Source: Pseudomonas asgharzadehiana
GTDB lineage: Bacteria; Pseudomonadota; Gammaproteobacteria; Pseudomonadales; Pseudomonadaceae
Direction: 5' to 3'
Length of the DNA: 64,000 nt
Assembly: GCF_019139815.1 (NCBI RefSeq)
Contig: NZ_CP077079.1
Coordinates: 5,959,001-6,023,000, forward strand
This document shows, in pieces, positions 56,799 through 64,000 of this stretch. The notes beneath the pieces are model-generated. The model was not told the DNA's origin. It ran no database searches and worked only from the letters and a program-made list of their open reading frames with translations. How positions within the stretch are numbered: the first letter of the stretch is position 1; the number at the start of each line of letters is the position of its first letter. A program made the translations under genes and the position numbers.

Positions 56799-58451
56799 AT
56801 GGCTGTTGATCAGCGATTGGAACTGCATGCGTTACTGCCGGCCCTGGTCGAGGCAGGGCTGATTACACCCGACATCGCTAGGCGCGTATCGGCGCTGCCG
56901 GCCGACAGCACCCTGCATCCGCTGGAGTGCATCGCCGCCCATGGCCCGTGCCTGGAAACCCTCACGCAGTGGCTGGCCCGGCATGCAGGGCAACCTTATC
57001 TGCGCATTGACCCGCTGAACATCGACGTGGCCGCGGTAGTCCCGCTGATGTCCCACGGGTTTGCCCAGCGTCACGGGATCCTTGCCATAGCGGTGGACAC
57101 ACACACCCTCACCGTGGCCAGCGCCCAGCCCCACGTGACCGGGTGGGAAGCCGGGCTGGCGCAGGTGCTCAAGCGCTCGATCAAACGCGTAGTGGCCAAC
57201 CCCCAGGCGATCCAGCGCTGTATCGGCGAGTTTTATCGCTTGGCGAAGTCCGTCAGCGGCGCGGATCAAAAAGTGCCGGTGCCCGGCAACTTCGACCTGC
57301 TCAACCTCGGCGCCAGCGACCAGGAGCCGGACGCCAACGACGCGCATATCGTCAACATCGTCGACTGGCTGTTGCAGTACGCCTTCGCCCAGCGCGCCAG
57401 CGATATCCATATCGAACCGTGCCGCGAGCAGGGCCGGGTGCGCTTTCGCATTGACGGGTTGCTGCACGACGTCTATCAATTCCCGCCGCAGGTGACGATG
57501 GCGGTAGTCAGCCGCCTGAAAAGCCTGGGCCGCATGAACGTGGCGGAAAAACGCAAACCCCAGGATGGCCGGGTCAAGACCAAAAGCCCGGCGGGAGCGG
57601 AAGTGGAGTTGCGCCTGTCGACCCTGCCCACCGCCTTTGGCGAAAAACTGGTAATGCGGATCTTCGACCCGCAGGTACTGCTCAAAGACTTCGACCAGTT
57701 GGGCCTGTCCAGTGAAGACCAGCAGCGCTGGCACGCCATGACCCGCCAGGCCAACGGCATCATCCTGGTCACCGGCCCTACCGGCTCGGGCAAGACCAGC
57801 ACCCTCTACACCACGCTCAAGCAACTGGCGACCCGCGAGATCAACCTGTGCACGGTGGAAGACCCCATCGAAATGGTCGAACCGGCGTTCAACCAAATGC
57901 AGGTGCAGCACAACATAGACCTGACCTTTGCCAGTGGCATCCGCGCCCTGCTGCGCCAGGATCCGGACATCATCATGATCGGCGAGATACGCGACCAGGA
58001 AACCGCGGAAATGGCGATCCAGGCCGCCCTGACCGGGCATCTGGTGCTGTCGACGCTGCACACCAATGATGCACCCAGCGCCATCAGCCGCTTGCAGGAA
58101 CTGGGCATTGCTCATTATTTGATCAAGGCCACCTTGCTGGGGGTCATGGCGCAGCGACTGGTGCGTGTGTTGTGCCCTCACTGTAAACAGGCGGCGGGCG
58201 AGGTGTACGAGGCCGGGGGGTGCACCGAGTGCCGAAACAGCGGGTATCGGGGCCGAGCCGGGGTCTACGAAATCATGGTGCTGGACGACACACTCAAGCC
58301 GCTGATCACAGCGGGTACCGACGTGCAGGCCTTGCGTCAGGCTGCCATCGCCCACGGCATGTGTGACCTGCGCATGGCCGGCATGGGCAAAGTAAACGCG
58401 GGGCTGACCACCCTGGCGGAGGTCTTGCGGGTGACGCCGGGGGGTCGGTAA
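56799..58451 (+). CDS. GspE/PulE family type II-secretion/pilus ATPase (orphan)
   Basis: 550-residue hexameric secretion ATPase. N-terminal MshEN-like domain (~10-150), then NTPase core with Walker A GPTGSGKT (326-333), Walker B IIMIGEIRD (391-399), Asp box and His box (GHLVLSTLHTND), and a zinc-binding Cys4 (Cys459, 462, 475, 478). These match XcpR/PilB-type enzymes. No GspF, GspD or pseudopilin genes flank it; in PAO1 I recall a similar solitary secretion ATPase (PA5210) near gcvTH. Its partner apparatus is unknown. Confidence 0.88.
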   Translation: MAVDQRLELHALLPALVEAGLITPDIARRVSALPADSTLHPLECIAAHGPCLETLTQWLARHAGQPYLRIDPLNIDVAAVVPLMSHGFAQRHGILAIAVDTHTLTVASAQPHVTGWEAGLAQVLKRSIKRVVANPQAIQRCIGEFYRLAKSVSGADQKVPVPGNFDLLNLGASDQEPDANDAHIVNIVDWLLQYAFAQRASDIHIEPCREQGRVRFRIDGLLHDVYQFPPQVTMAVVSRLKSLGRMNVAEKRKPQDGRVKTKSPAGAEVELRLSTLPTAFGEKLVMRIFDPQVLLKDFDQLGLSSEDQQRWHAMTRQANGIILVTGPTGSGKTSTLYTTLKQLATREINLCTVEDPIEMVEPAFNQMQVQHNIDLTFASGIRALLRQDPDIIMIGEIRDQETAEMAIQAALTGHLVLSTLHTNDAPSAISRLQELGIAHYLIKATLLGVMAQRLVRVLCPHCKQAAGEVYEAGGCTECRNSGYRGRAGVYEIMVLDDTLKPLITAGTDVQALRQAAIAHGMCDLRMAGMGKVNAGLTTLAEVLRVTPGGR

Positions 58452-58554
58452 CAAATCCTTTGATTGCAGCGCTTTGAAACCGTTCTTCTCAGTGACAACA
58501 CCGTTACAATCGGCCGAACGTCGTTTCACTGACACCATCAGATAGGGAATCGCT

Positions 58555-59475
58555 ATGCAGATCGGAACCGTACTGCTTCTTTTCGTGGGCTTGGCCATCG
58601 CCATCCTGTTCATGGGCTTCAAGGTAGTGCCCCAGGGCTATCAATGGACGGTCGAGCGTTTTGGCCGCTATACCAACACGCTGAAACCTGGCCTGAACAT
58701 CATCATCCCGGTCATGGACCGTATCGGTCGCAAGATCAACGTGATGGAAAGCGTGCTGGACATCCCGCCCCAGGAAGTGATCACCGCCGACAACGCTACC
58801 GTGCAGATCGACGCCGTGTGCTTCTTTCAGGTGGTCAATACGGCCCAGGCCGCCTACGAGGTCAACAACCTCGAACACGCCATCCGCAACCTGTTGCAGA
58901 CCAATATCCGCACGGTACTCGGCTCCATGGAGCTGGATGCCATGCTCAGCCAGCGTGACGGTATCAACGAAAAACTGCTGAGAACCGTGGATGAAGCCAC
59001 CGCGCCGTGGGGTATCAAGATCACCCGTATCGAGATCAAGGACATCAGCCCGCCTGCCGACCTGATGGCTGCCATGTCCGGCCAGATGAAAGCGGAGCGC
59101 ATCAAGCGGGCGCAAATCCTCGAGGCCGAGGGCCTGCGAGCATCTGCGATCCTTACCGCCGAAGGCAAGAAACAGGCGCAGATCCTTGAGGCTGAGGGTA
59201 GCCGCCAGGCGGCGTTTCTTGAATCCGAAGCCCGCGAGCGTCAGGCCGAGGCGGAAGCACGCGCAACCCAGGTGGTATCTGAAGCCATCGCATCGGGCAA
59301 CGTGCAGGCGGTCAACTACTTCGTTGCGCAAAAATACATCGACGCCCTGGGCAAGCTGGCTTCGGCCAATAACAGCAAGGTCATCCTGATGCCGCTGGAA
59401 GCCAGCCAAGTGATCGGTGCGGTCGGCGGTATCGGCGAGATCGTCAAGGCAACGTTCGATAACAAGAAAGGCTGA
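58555..59475 (+). CDS. SPFH/Band 7 domain protein (QmcA-like)
   Basis: 306 residues. N-terminal membrane anchor (~3-22), SPFH domain (about 25-185, [18 protein letters not shown]), then a long charged coiled coil (~190-260, rich in EAEGxxQA repeats). It scaffolds membrane microdomains and protease/translocase complexes, by family. Followed by an NfeD-family gene after 10 bp, the conserved SPFH-NfeD operon pair. Confidence 0.93.
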   Translation: MQIGTVLLLFVGLAIAILFMGFKVVPQGYQWTVERFGRYTNTLKPGLNIIIPVMDRIGRKINVMESVLDIPPQEVITADNATVQIDAVCFFQVVNTAQAAYEVNNLEHAIRNLLQTNIRTVLGSMELDAMLSQRDGINEKLLRTVDEATAPWGIKITRIEIKDISPPADLMAAMSGQMKAERIKRAQILEAEGLRASAILTAEGKKQAQILEAEGSRQAAFLESEARERQAEAEARATQVVSEAIASGNVQAVNYFVAQKYIDALGKLASANNSKVILMPLEASQVIGAVGGIGEIVKATFDNKKG

Positions 59476-59485
59476 GGCCAGCACC

Positions 59486-59932
59486 ATGTGGGATTTCCTG
59501 CAGCACCTGTCATTTTGGGATTGGTTGGCACTGGGCACGGTGCTGTTGATTCTTGAGGTATTCGGCGCCGGTGGTTACCTGTTGTGGATGGGTATCGCGG
59601 CGGCGGCCGTGGGGGTGATCAAGTTCCTGGTGCCGCCCCTCGGCCTGGAATGGCAACTGCTGTTGTTCGCCGTGTTGTCGATATTGACGGCCGTGTATTG
59701 GTGGAAACGCCAACGCAGCAGCGCCAAGGCCAGTGACCAGCCTGGGCTGAATGAACGCGGCTCGGAACTGGTGGGTCGCACCTTCATGGTGCACCAGGCA
59801 ATTGTGGACGGGCGCGGCAAGGTGAAAGTCGGTGATGGCGTGTGGATGGTGACCGGCCCCGACACCCCGGTAGGTACTCAAGTGCGCGTAGTTGGCCAGG
59901 ACGGAGTGATCTTAAAGGTTGAAACTGTTTAG
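59486..59932 (+). CDS. NfeD-like family membrane protein
   Basis: 148 residues: three hydrophobic segments (about 5-32, 36-54, 57-74) and a C-terminal OB-fold domain (~95-148, GRTFMVHQAIVDGRGKVKVGDGVW) of the NfeD C-terminal type. Partner of SPFH proteins. The ATG at 59486 begins the membrane segment; the longer frame overlaps the upstream gene and was rejected. Confidence 0.9.
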   Translation: MWDFLQHLSFWDWLALGTVLLILEVFGAGGYLLWMGIAAAAVGVIKFLVPPLGLEWQLLLFAVLSILTAVYWWKRQRSSAKASDQPGLNERGSELVGRTFMVHQAIVDGRGKVKVGDGVWMVTGPDTPVGTQVRVVGQDGVILKVETV

Positions 59933-60001
59933 TCAGTGATGGAACTCGACCGGGCTATCTACAATCAAAACCCACAGATAACCCCACCGGAGTCACCCAT
60001 C

Positions 60002-60316
60002 ATGCGTCTCAAATATGCTGTCGCAACCCTCGCTGTGCTTTCCCTTCCTGTCGGTTCAGCCATGGCCGACAGTTTCTGGCGGAATGTCATCTCGTCGGGC
60101 GCCACCACTGGCTCGACGTACTTGACCTTCAAGGACCACAAGCTGGTGGTTGCCGCACAAGACGACGCAGGCAGCTTTGTTGCCAGCGACGGCGGCATCC
60201 GCGGCCCGTACCTGGAAGCCGCCATGCAAAAAGTGCGCGCCGACAACCCTGGCCTGCAAGCCACGGATATGGAGTTGGCCAACGCCATCCTCGCGAAGAA
60301 CGCTGTCACCGAGTGA
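60002..60316 (+). CDS. DUF2388 domain periplasmic protein
   Basis: 104 residues with signal peptide (MRLKYAVATLAVLSLPVGSAMA-D). The rest follows the Pseudomonas-restricted DUF2388 (TIGR02448) pattern: SFVASDGGIRGPYLEAAMQKVR and DMELANAILAKN. Function unknown. A CGGAG box precedes the start. Confidence 0.85.
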   Translation: MRLKYAVATLAVLSLPVGSAMADSFWRNVISSGATTGSTYLTFKDHKLVVAAQDDAGSFVASDGGIRGPYLEAAMQKVRADNPGLQATDMELANAILAKNAVTE

Positions 60317-60329
60317 TAGCCATACGCTG

Positions 60330-60361
60330 AAAAAAATGCCGCTGTGAAGCGGCATTTTTTT
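60330..60361 (+). terminator. intrinsic terminator of the DUF2388 gene
   Basis: AAAAAATGCCGC pairs with GCGGCATTTTTT around TGTGAA, followed by a T-tract; A and T tails make it work in both directions. 14 bp past the stop. Confidence 0.93.
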
Positions 60362-60479
60362 GCCCGCGAAGTGACGATTCATTCACAGGCGACAGGCTAT
60401 ATTCAGTCATGCCGTGCAACCATGCCTGCACTGATAAGCCCCTCACTCATCGCCAATCTGAACGGACGCCTTCGTCGTT

Positions 60480-61622
60480 ATGAGCCAACAGCCCTTTCTG
60501 CCATTCTCCAAACCTACCATCGATGAAGCCACCATCTCGGCGGTTGGCGATGTATTGCGCTCCGGCTGGATTACCAGCGGGCCAAAAGTGCAGGCGTTCG
60601 AGGCGCAGTTGTCGGAGTATTTTGGCGGTCGACCGGTGCGTACGTTCAACTCGGGCACCTGTACCATGGAGATTGCCCTGCGTATCGCCGGTATCGGGCC
60701 TGGGGATGAAGTCATTACCACGCCGATCTCTTGGGTGGCCACGGCCAATGTGATTCTGGAGGTGGGCGCCACACCGGTGTTTGCCGATATCGACCCGGTG
60801 ACCCGCAATATTGACCTGGCCCAGGTGGAAGCCGCGATCACCCCGCGCACCAAGGCGATTATCCCGGTGTACCTGGCCGGCCTGCCCCTGGATATGCCGA
60901 TGCTTTACGCACTGGCCAACAAGTACAACCTGCGTATCGTCGAAGACGCAGCCCAAGCCCTGGGCTCCAGCTGGGATGGCGAGCGCATCGGCGCCACCGG
61001 GGATTTCGTGTCATTCAGCTTCCAGGCCAACAAGAACATCACCTCCTCCGAGGGCGGGTGCCTGGTATTGAATAACGCCGAGGAGGCGCGCCTGGCAGAA
61101 AAGTACCGTCTGCAAGGCGTGACCCGCAGCGGCTTCGATGGCCTGGATGTGGATGTACTGGGTGGCAAGTTCAATATGACCGATATCGCCGCCGCCATTG
61201 GGTTGGGGCAATTCGCGCATATCGAGAAGATCACCGCGCACCGACAGAACCTGGCGCGGCATTACTTCAAGTGTTTCGGCAGCGACTTTGAAGAGAAATA
61301 CGGCGCGCAACTGCCGCCGGCGGATTTCGAAAACAGCAACTGGCATCTGTTCCAGCTGGTGCTGCCGGAGCGTCAGGATGGCCTGCCCGCTCGCGCTACG
61401 TTTATGGAGCAGATGCAGGCCCACGGTGTCGGCATTGGCTATCACTACCCGCCGATCCACCTGCTGAGCCTGTATCGGGCACAGGGGTTCAAGGAAGGGA
61501 TGTTCCCGGTGGCGGAGAAAGTGGGGCGTTTGATTGTGTCGTTGCCGATGTTTACCGCAATGACGGAGGCAGATGTGGAACGGTCGGTGGCGGCGGTAAA
61601 AGCAGTCCTGAGCGCAAACTGA
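60480..61622 (+). CDS. DegT/DnrJ/EryC1/StrS family sugar aminotransferase (ArnB-like)
   Basis: 380 residues. PLP Lys185 is in SFQANKNITSSEGG, and VEDAAQALGSSWDG and VITTPISWVATANVIL match the family. It resembles ArnB, which forms UDP-4-amino-4-deoxy-L-arabinose for lipid A modification, in overall layout. No sugar-nucleotide, glycosyltransferase or arn gene is adjacent, so its substrate is open. Follows the DUF2388 terminator. Confidence 0.88.
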   Translation: MSQQPFLPFSKPTIDEATISAVGDVLRSGWITSGPKVQAFEAQLSEYFGGRPVRTFNSGTCTMEIALRIAGIGPGDEVITTPISWVATANVILEVGATPVFADIDPVTRNIDLAQVEAAITPRTKAIIPVYLAGLPLDMPMLYALANKYNLRIVEDAAQALGSSWDGERIGATGDFVSFSFQANKNITSSEGGCLVLNNAEEARLAEKYRLQGVTRSGFDGLDVDVLGGKFNMTDIAAAIGLGQFAHIEKITAHRQNLARHYFKCFGSDFEEKYGAQLPPADFENSNWHLFQLVLPERQDGLPARATFMEQMQAHGVGIGYHYPPIHLLSLYRAQGFKEGMFPVAEKVGRLIVSLPMFTAMTEADVERSVAAVKAVLSAN

Positions 61623-61649
61623 ACAATCACGGCTGACCTCGGTTGAATG

Positions 61650-61736
61650 TAGAAGGGGGCTTGCTCCCGATGGGCGGTGGTCAGTTACTGATCAGTGAAC
61701 TGACACTCCGTCATCGGGAGCAAGCCCCCTTCCACA
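61650..61736. repeat. REP doublet (REPIN-like)
   Basis: TGTAGAAGGGGGCTTGCTCCC(GAT) and its inverse (ATC)GGGAGCAAGCCCCCTTCCACA, separated by a 35-bp AT-richer centre, between the convergent aminotransferase and gcvH genes. Confidence 0.92.
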
Positions 61737-61748
61737 CGGGTCTTGCGT

Positions 61749-62132
61749 TTATTCGCCGATGGCCGCTTTGTAGCCGGCAGCATCCAGCAGTTTTTCCAGG
61801 TCAGCCGGGTTGCTTGGCTTGAGTTTGAAGATCCAGGTGCCGTAAGGGTCGGTGTTCAACAGTTCAGGCTCACCACTCAACGCGTCGTTAACCGCAATCA
61901 CTTCGCCAGCAATTGGCGAGTAGATATCCGAAGCGGCCTTCACCGACTCAACCACACCCGCTTGATCTTCAGCGGCAAACACGTTGCCGACTTCGGCCAA
62001 CTCAACAAACACCACATCCCCCAACGCTTCCTGGGCATGGTCGGAGATCCCGACGGTCACGGTGCCGTCAGCTTCCAGACGGGCCCATTCATGACTCTCG
62101 GCGAAACGCAGGTCGGCCGGGATATTGCTCAT
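61749..62132 (-). CDS. gcvH: glycine cleavage system protein H
   Basis: 127 residues. Lipoyl-accepting Lys65 is in [14 protein letters not shown]. Carries the aminomethyl arm between P, T and L proteins. ATG at 62132 starts [10 protein letters not shown]. It follows gcvT after 51 bp; the P-protein gene is not next to it in this window. Confidence 0.96.
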   Translation of the reverse strand: MSNIPADLRFAESHEWARLEADGTVTVGISDHAQEALGDVVFVELAEVGNVFAAEDQAGVVESVKAASDIYSPIAGEVIAVNDALSGEPELLNTDPYGTWIFKLKPSNPADLEKLLDAAGYKAAIGE

Positions 62133-62183
62133 AGTCTGTGTCCTCAAGAAAAATGTCAGCGGCCTTCGGCCTGCCGGAAATAG

Positions 62184-63266
62184 TTAGATCAAGGTTTTGC
62201 CATGGCGCACAAAGGTCGGTTTGACCACCCGAACCGGGTACCACTTGCCGCGGATTTCCACTTCGGCCCGATCGGCAGTCGCCGTCGGTACACGCGCCAG
62301 GGCAATGGATTTGCTCAGCGTAGGAGAGAAACTACCACTGGTGATCTCCCCTTCGCCAACATTGGCGATACGAACCACCTGGTGAGCGCGTAAAACCCCG
62401 CGTTCTTCCAGCACCAGCCCGACCAATTTGAACTGCACGCCCACCGCCAGCTCTGCTTCCAACGCAGCGCGGCCGATGAAATTACGCCCAGCAGGTTCCC
62501 AGGCGATGCTCCAGGCCATGTTGGCCGCCAGGGGCGAAACATCCTGGTGGATGTCCTGGCCGTACAGGTTCATGCCAGCCTCCAGGCGCAGCGTGTCCCG
62601 TGCGCCCAGGCCGATAGGTGAAATACCGGCGCCCACCAGATCGTTGAAAAAACCGGGGGCCTGATCGGCAGGCAGGACAATCTCCAAGCCGTCTTCGCCG
62701 GTATACCCCGTGCGAGCGATAAACCAATCGCCATCGGCCTGGCCTTCAAAGGGCTTGAGCTGGTGAATCAGGCTGCTGCGTGACTGGGTGACCAGCTCGG
62801 CAATCTTCTGCCGGGCATGGGGGCCTTGAATGGCCAGCATGGCCAGCTCGGGCCGCTCATGCATCTGCACGTTGTAGCTACCCAGTCGGGCCTGCATCCA
62901 GGCCATGTCCTGGTCGCGGGTGGCGGCGTTGACCACCAGTCGGTAAGCGGCCTCGGTGCGATACACGATCATGTCGTCCACCACGCCGCCCCTCTCGTTG
63001 AGCATGGCGCTGTATAACGCACGGCCGCAGCCATGCAAACGGTCAACGTCATTGGCCAGCAGGTGCTGGAGCCATTCCTTGGCCTGGGGGCCTGTGACAT
63101 CGATCACGGTCATATGAGATACGTCGAACACCCCGCAGTCGCGTCGAACCTGGTGGTGTTCTTCAACTTGCGAGCCGTAGTGCAGAGGCATATCCCAACC
63201 GCCAAAATCGACCATTTTCGCGCCAAGGGCGAGATGCAGGTCATACAGAGGCGTACGCTGTCCCAT
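62184..63266 (-). CDS. gcvT: glycine cleavage system aminomethyltransferase T
   Basis: 360 residues, GcvT fold (N-terminal ~1-250, barrel C-terminal ~270-355). Folate-binding Asp (DVSHMTVIDVTG, ~residue 44) and GEDGLEIVLP are present. Transfers the methylene from the aminomethyl-lipoyl H protein to tetrahydrofolate, releasing ammonia. A GGAGAA box precedes the start. Confidence 0.95.
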   Translation of the reverse strand: MGQRTPLYDLHLALGAKMVDFGGWDMPLHYGSQVEEHHQVRRDCGVFDVSHMTVIDVTGPQAKEWLQHLLANDVDRLHGCGRALYSAMLNERGGVVDDMIVYRTEAAYRLVVNAATRDQDMAWMQARLGSYNVQMHERPELAMLAIQGPHARQKIAELVTQSRSSLIHQLKPFEGQADGDWFIARTGYTGEDGLEIVLPADQAPGFFNDLVGAGISPIGLGARDTLRLEAGMNLYGQDIHQDVSPLAANMAWSIAWEPAGRNFIGRAALEAELAVGVQFKLVGLVLEERGVLRAHQVVRIANVGEGEITSGSFSPTLSKSIALARVPTATADRAEVEIRGKWYPVRVVKPTFVRHGKTLI

Positions 63267-63422
63267 GGGTTTCTCCTTCCGGGCGTGGCGAGGGTGCGCA
63301 GCGTCGCTGTACCGGCTGAACCCCTTGAATTACAGGGGCTGCAGCCACAAACAACAACGCGATCCGAAAGACGGAGCGCACCGAATGCCGCGCATTGTAG
63401 CCGCAAGCCGTAGGACTGACAC

Positions 63423-64000
63423 CTAACTGATGGAGCGGGCGGAGCGTCGAATGAGCCCGATGACCGGTAACAGGCCGACCAACACCAATGTCAGCGCCGG
63501 CAAAGAAGCCCGCGCCCACTCGCCTTCGCTGGTCATTTCAAAGATGCGCACCGCCAGGGTGTCCCAGCCAAACGGGCGCATCAGCAGGGTGGCGGGCATT
63601 TCCTTGAGCACATCGACAAACACCAGCAGCGCGGCGCTCAAGGTGCCGGGGAGCAAGAGCGGCAGATACACTTTGCAAAACAGTCGCGGGCCACTCACGC
63701 CCAGACTGCGTGCCGCCTCGGGCAACGATGGACGGATACGTGCCAGGCTGTTTTCCAGCGGCCCGTAGGCCACCGCCAGGAAACGCACCAGATACGCCAG
63801 CACCAGCGCCGACAGGCTGCCCAGCAGCAACGGCTTGCCCGCGCCGCCCAGCCAACCCGACAGCGGCACCACCACTTCGCGGTCCAAATAGCTGAACGCC
63901 AGCATGATCGACACCGCCAGCACCGAGCCTGGCAAGGCGTAGCCGACGTTGGCCAGGCCGGTACCGGAACGGATCGCCCGGGTCGGCGCCAGTCGATTGG
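63423..64000 (-). CDS. iron(III)-type ABC transporter permease, 3' part
   Basis: Runs off the right edge; only the C-terminal ~192 codons are seen, all in one frame. Three or more hydrophobic segments and the EAA loop LPEAARSLGVSGPRLFCKVYLPLL fit the FbpB/AfuB-type double permeases of iron or thiamine importers. Stop is TAG at 63425-63423, 157 bp from gcvT on the same strand. PAO1 has a comparable permease gene (PA5216) beside gcvT1, which supports the reading. Confidence 0.85.
   Translation of the reverse strand, partial: NRLAPTRAIRSGTGLANVGYALPGSVLAVSIMLAFSYLDREVVVPLSGWLGGAGKPLLLGSLSALVLAYLVRFLAVAYGPLENSLARIRPSLPEAARSLGVSGPRLFCKVYLPLLLPGTLSAALLVFVDVLKEMPATLLMRPFGWDTLAVRIFEMTSEGEWARASLPALTLVLVGLLPVIGLIRRSARSIS

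Noticed and set aside
56832..58622. 596-codon minus-strand frame opposite the GspE-type ATPase
   Set aside because: Shadow of an ATPase whose every motif is conserved; no recognisable domain on the antisense side.
63267..63422. Glycine riboswitch upstream of gcvT
   Set aside because: I looked for the tandem-aptamer core on the minus strand; only a short CCCCTGTAATTCAAGGGG-type hairpin and a Shine-Dalgarno box are seen.

Overview
The window is a high-GC chromosomal segment of a fluorescent Pseudomonas (P. fluorescens group). Evidence: dozens of genes with near-canonical Pseudomonas protein sequences, the complete spu polyamine and ssu sulfonate loci, Pseudomonas-only families such as DUF2388, and at least fifteen copies of the P. 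fluorescens-type REP repeat (core TGTGGGAGGGGGCTTGCTCCC). Coding density is high. I see no phage, transposase, integrase, CRISPR array, rRNA or tRNA.

Layout. (1) 1-577: 3' end of a GTPase/DUF3482 gene. (2) 606-6734: a 2-aminoethylphosphonate (AEP) locus: FAD oxidoreductase, binding protein, fused double permease, ATPase and LysR regulator. (3) 6750-9522: cadmium/zinc P-type ATPase divergent from its MerR regulator CadR, with a clear CadR operator. (4) 9586-19538: housekeeping genes thyA, lgt, a TSUP transporter, an NRDE protein, ptsP, rppH, a HAD histidinol-phosphatase-like gene, a DUF2269 protein, ilvA and rpiA. (5) 19575-32475: two tandem SdiA-regulated-domain proteins, an FAH-family hydrolase, D-2-hydroxyglutarate dehydrogenase divergent from serA, DUF4399, a one-lobe periplasmic binding protein, a DUF523 gene broken by an in-frame stop, a 2OG-Fe(II) oxygenase, DUF2059, an alpha/beta hydrolase, a CxC thioredoxin-like protein and a penicillin-acylase-family (HacB-like) enzyme.

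(6) 32535-42814: the polyamine uptake and gamma-glutamylation locus spuHGFEDCB with divergent spuI. SpuDEFGH import putrescine/spermidine, SpuB/SpuI glutamylate polyamines and SpuC transaminates. No spuA hydrolase gene is present. (7) 43007-49334: a TetR regulator, then the sulfonate-sulfur locus ssuE-A-D-C-B-F with the 1-Cys peroxiredoxin gene lsfA upstream. (8) 49625-51025: an OprD-family porin. (9) 51603-64000: argA, argE, a CYTH/CHAD protein, an Lrp regulator with a divergent small ACT-like protein, an orphan GspE-type ATPase, SPFH/NfeD pair, DUF2388, an ArnB-like aminotransferase, gcvH and gcvT (no adjacent gcvP), and the 3' end of an iron-type ABC permease gene.

From memory of P. aeruginosa PAO1, regions 4-8 resemble the PA0342-PA0291 order and region 9 resembles PA5204-PA5216, so the window appears to join two blocks that lie on opposite sides of the origin there. 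Most of the window is ordinary core genome. The items most worth a second look are the DUF523 nonsense codon, the one-lobe binding protein, the AEP locus built on an FAD oxidase rather than a transaminase, the missing spuA, and the hairpin-rich spuB-spuI intergenic region.
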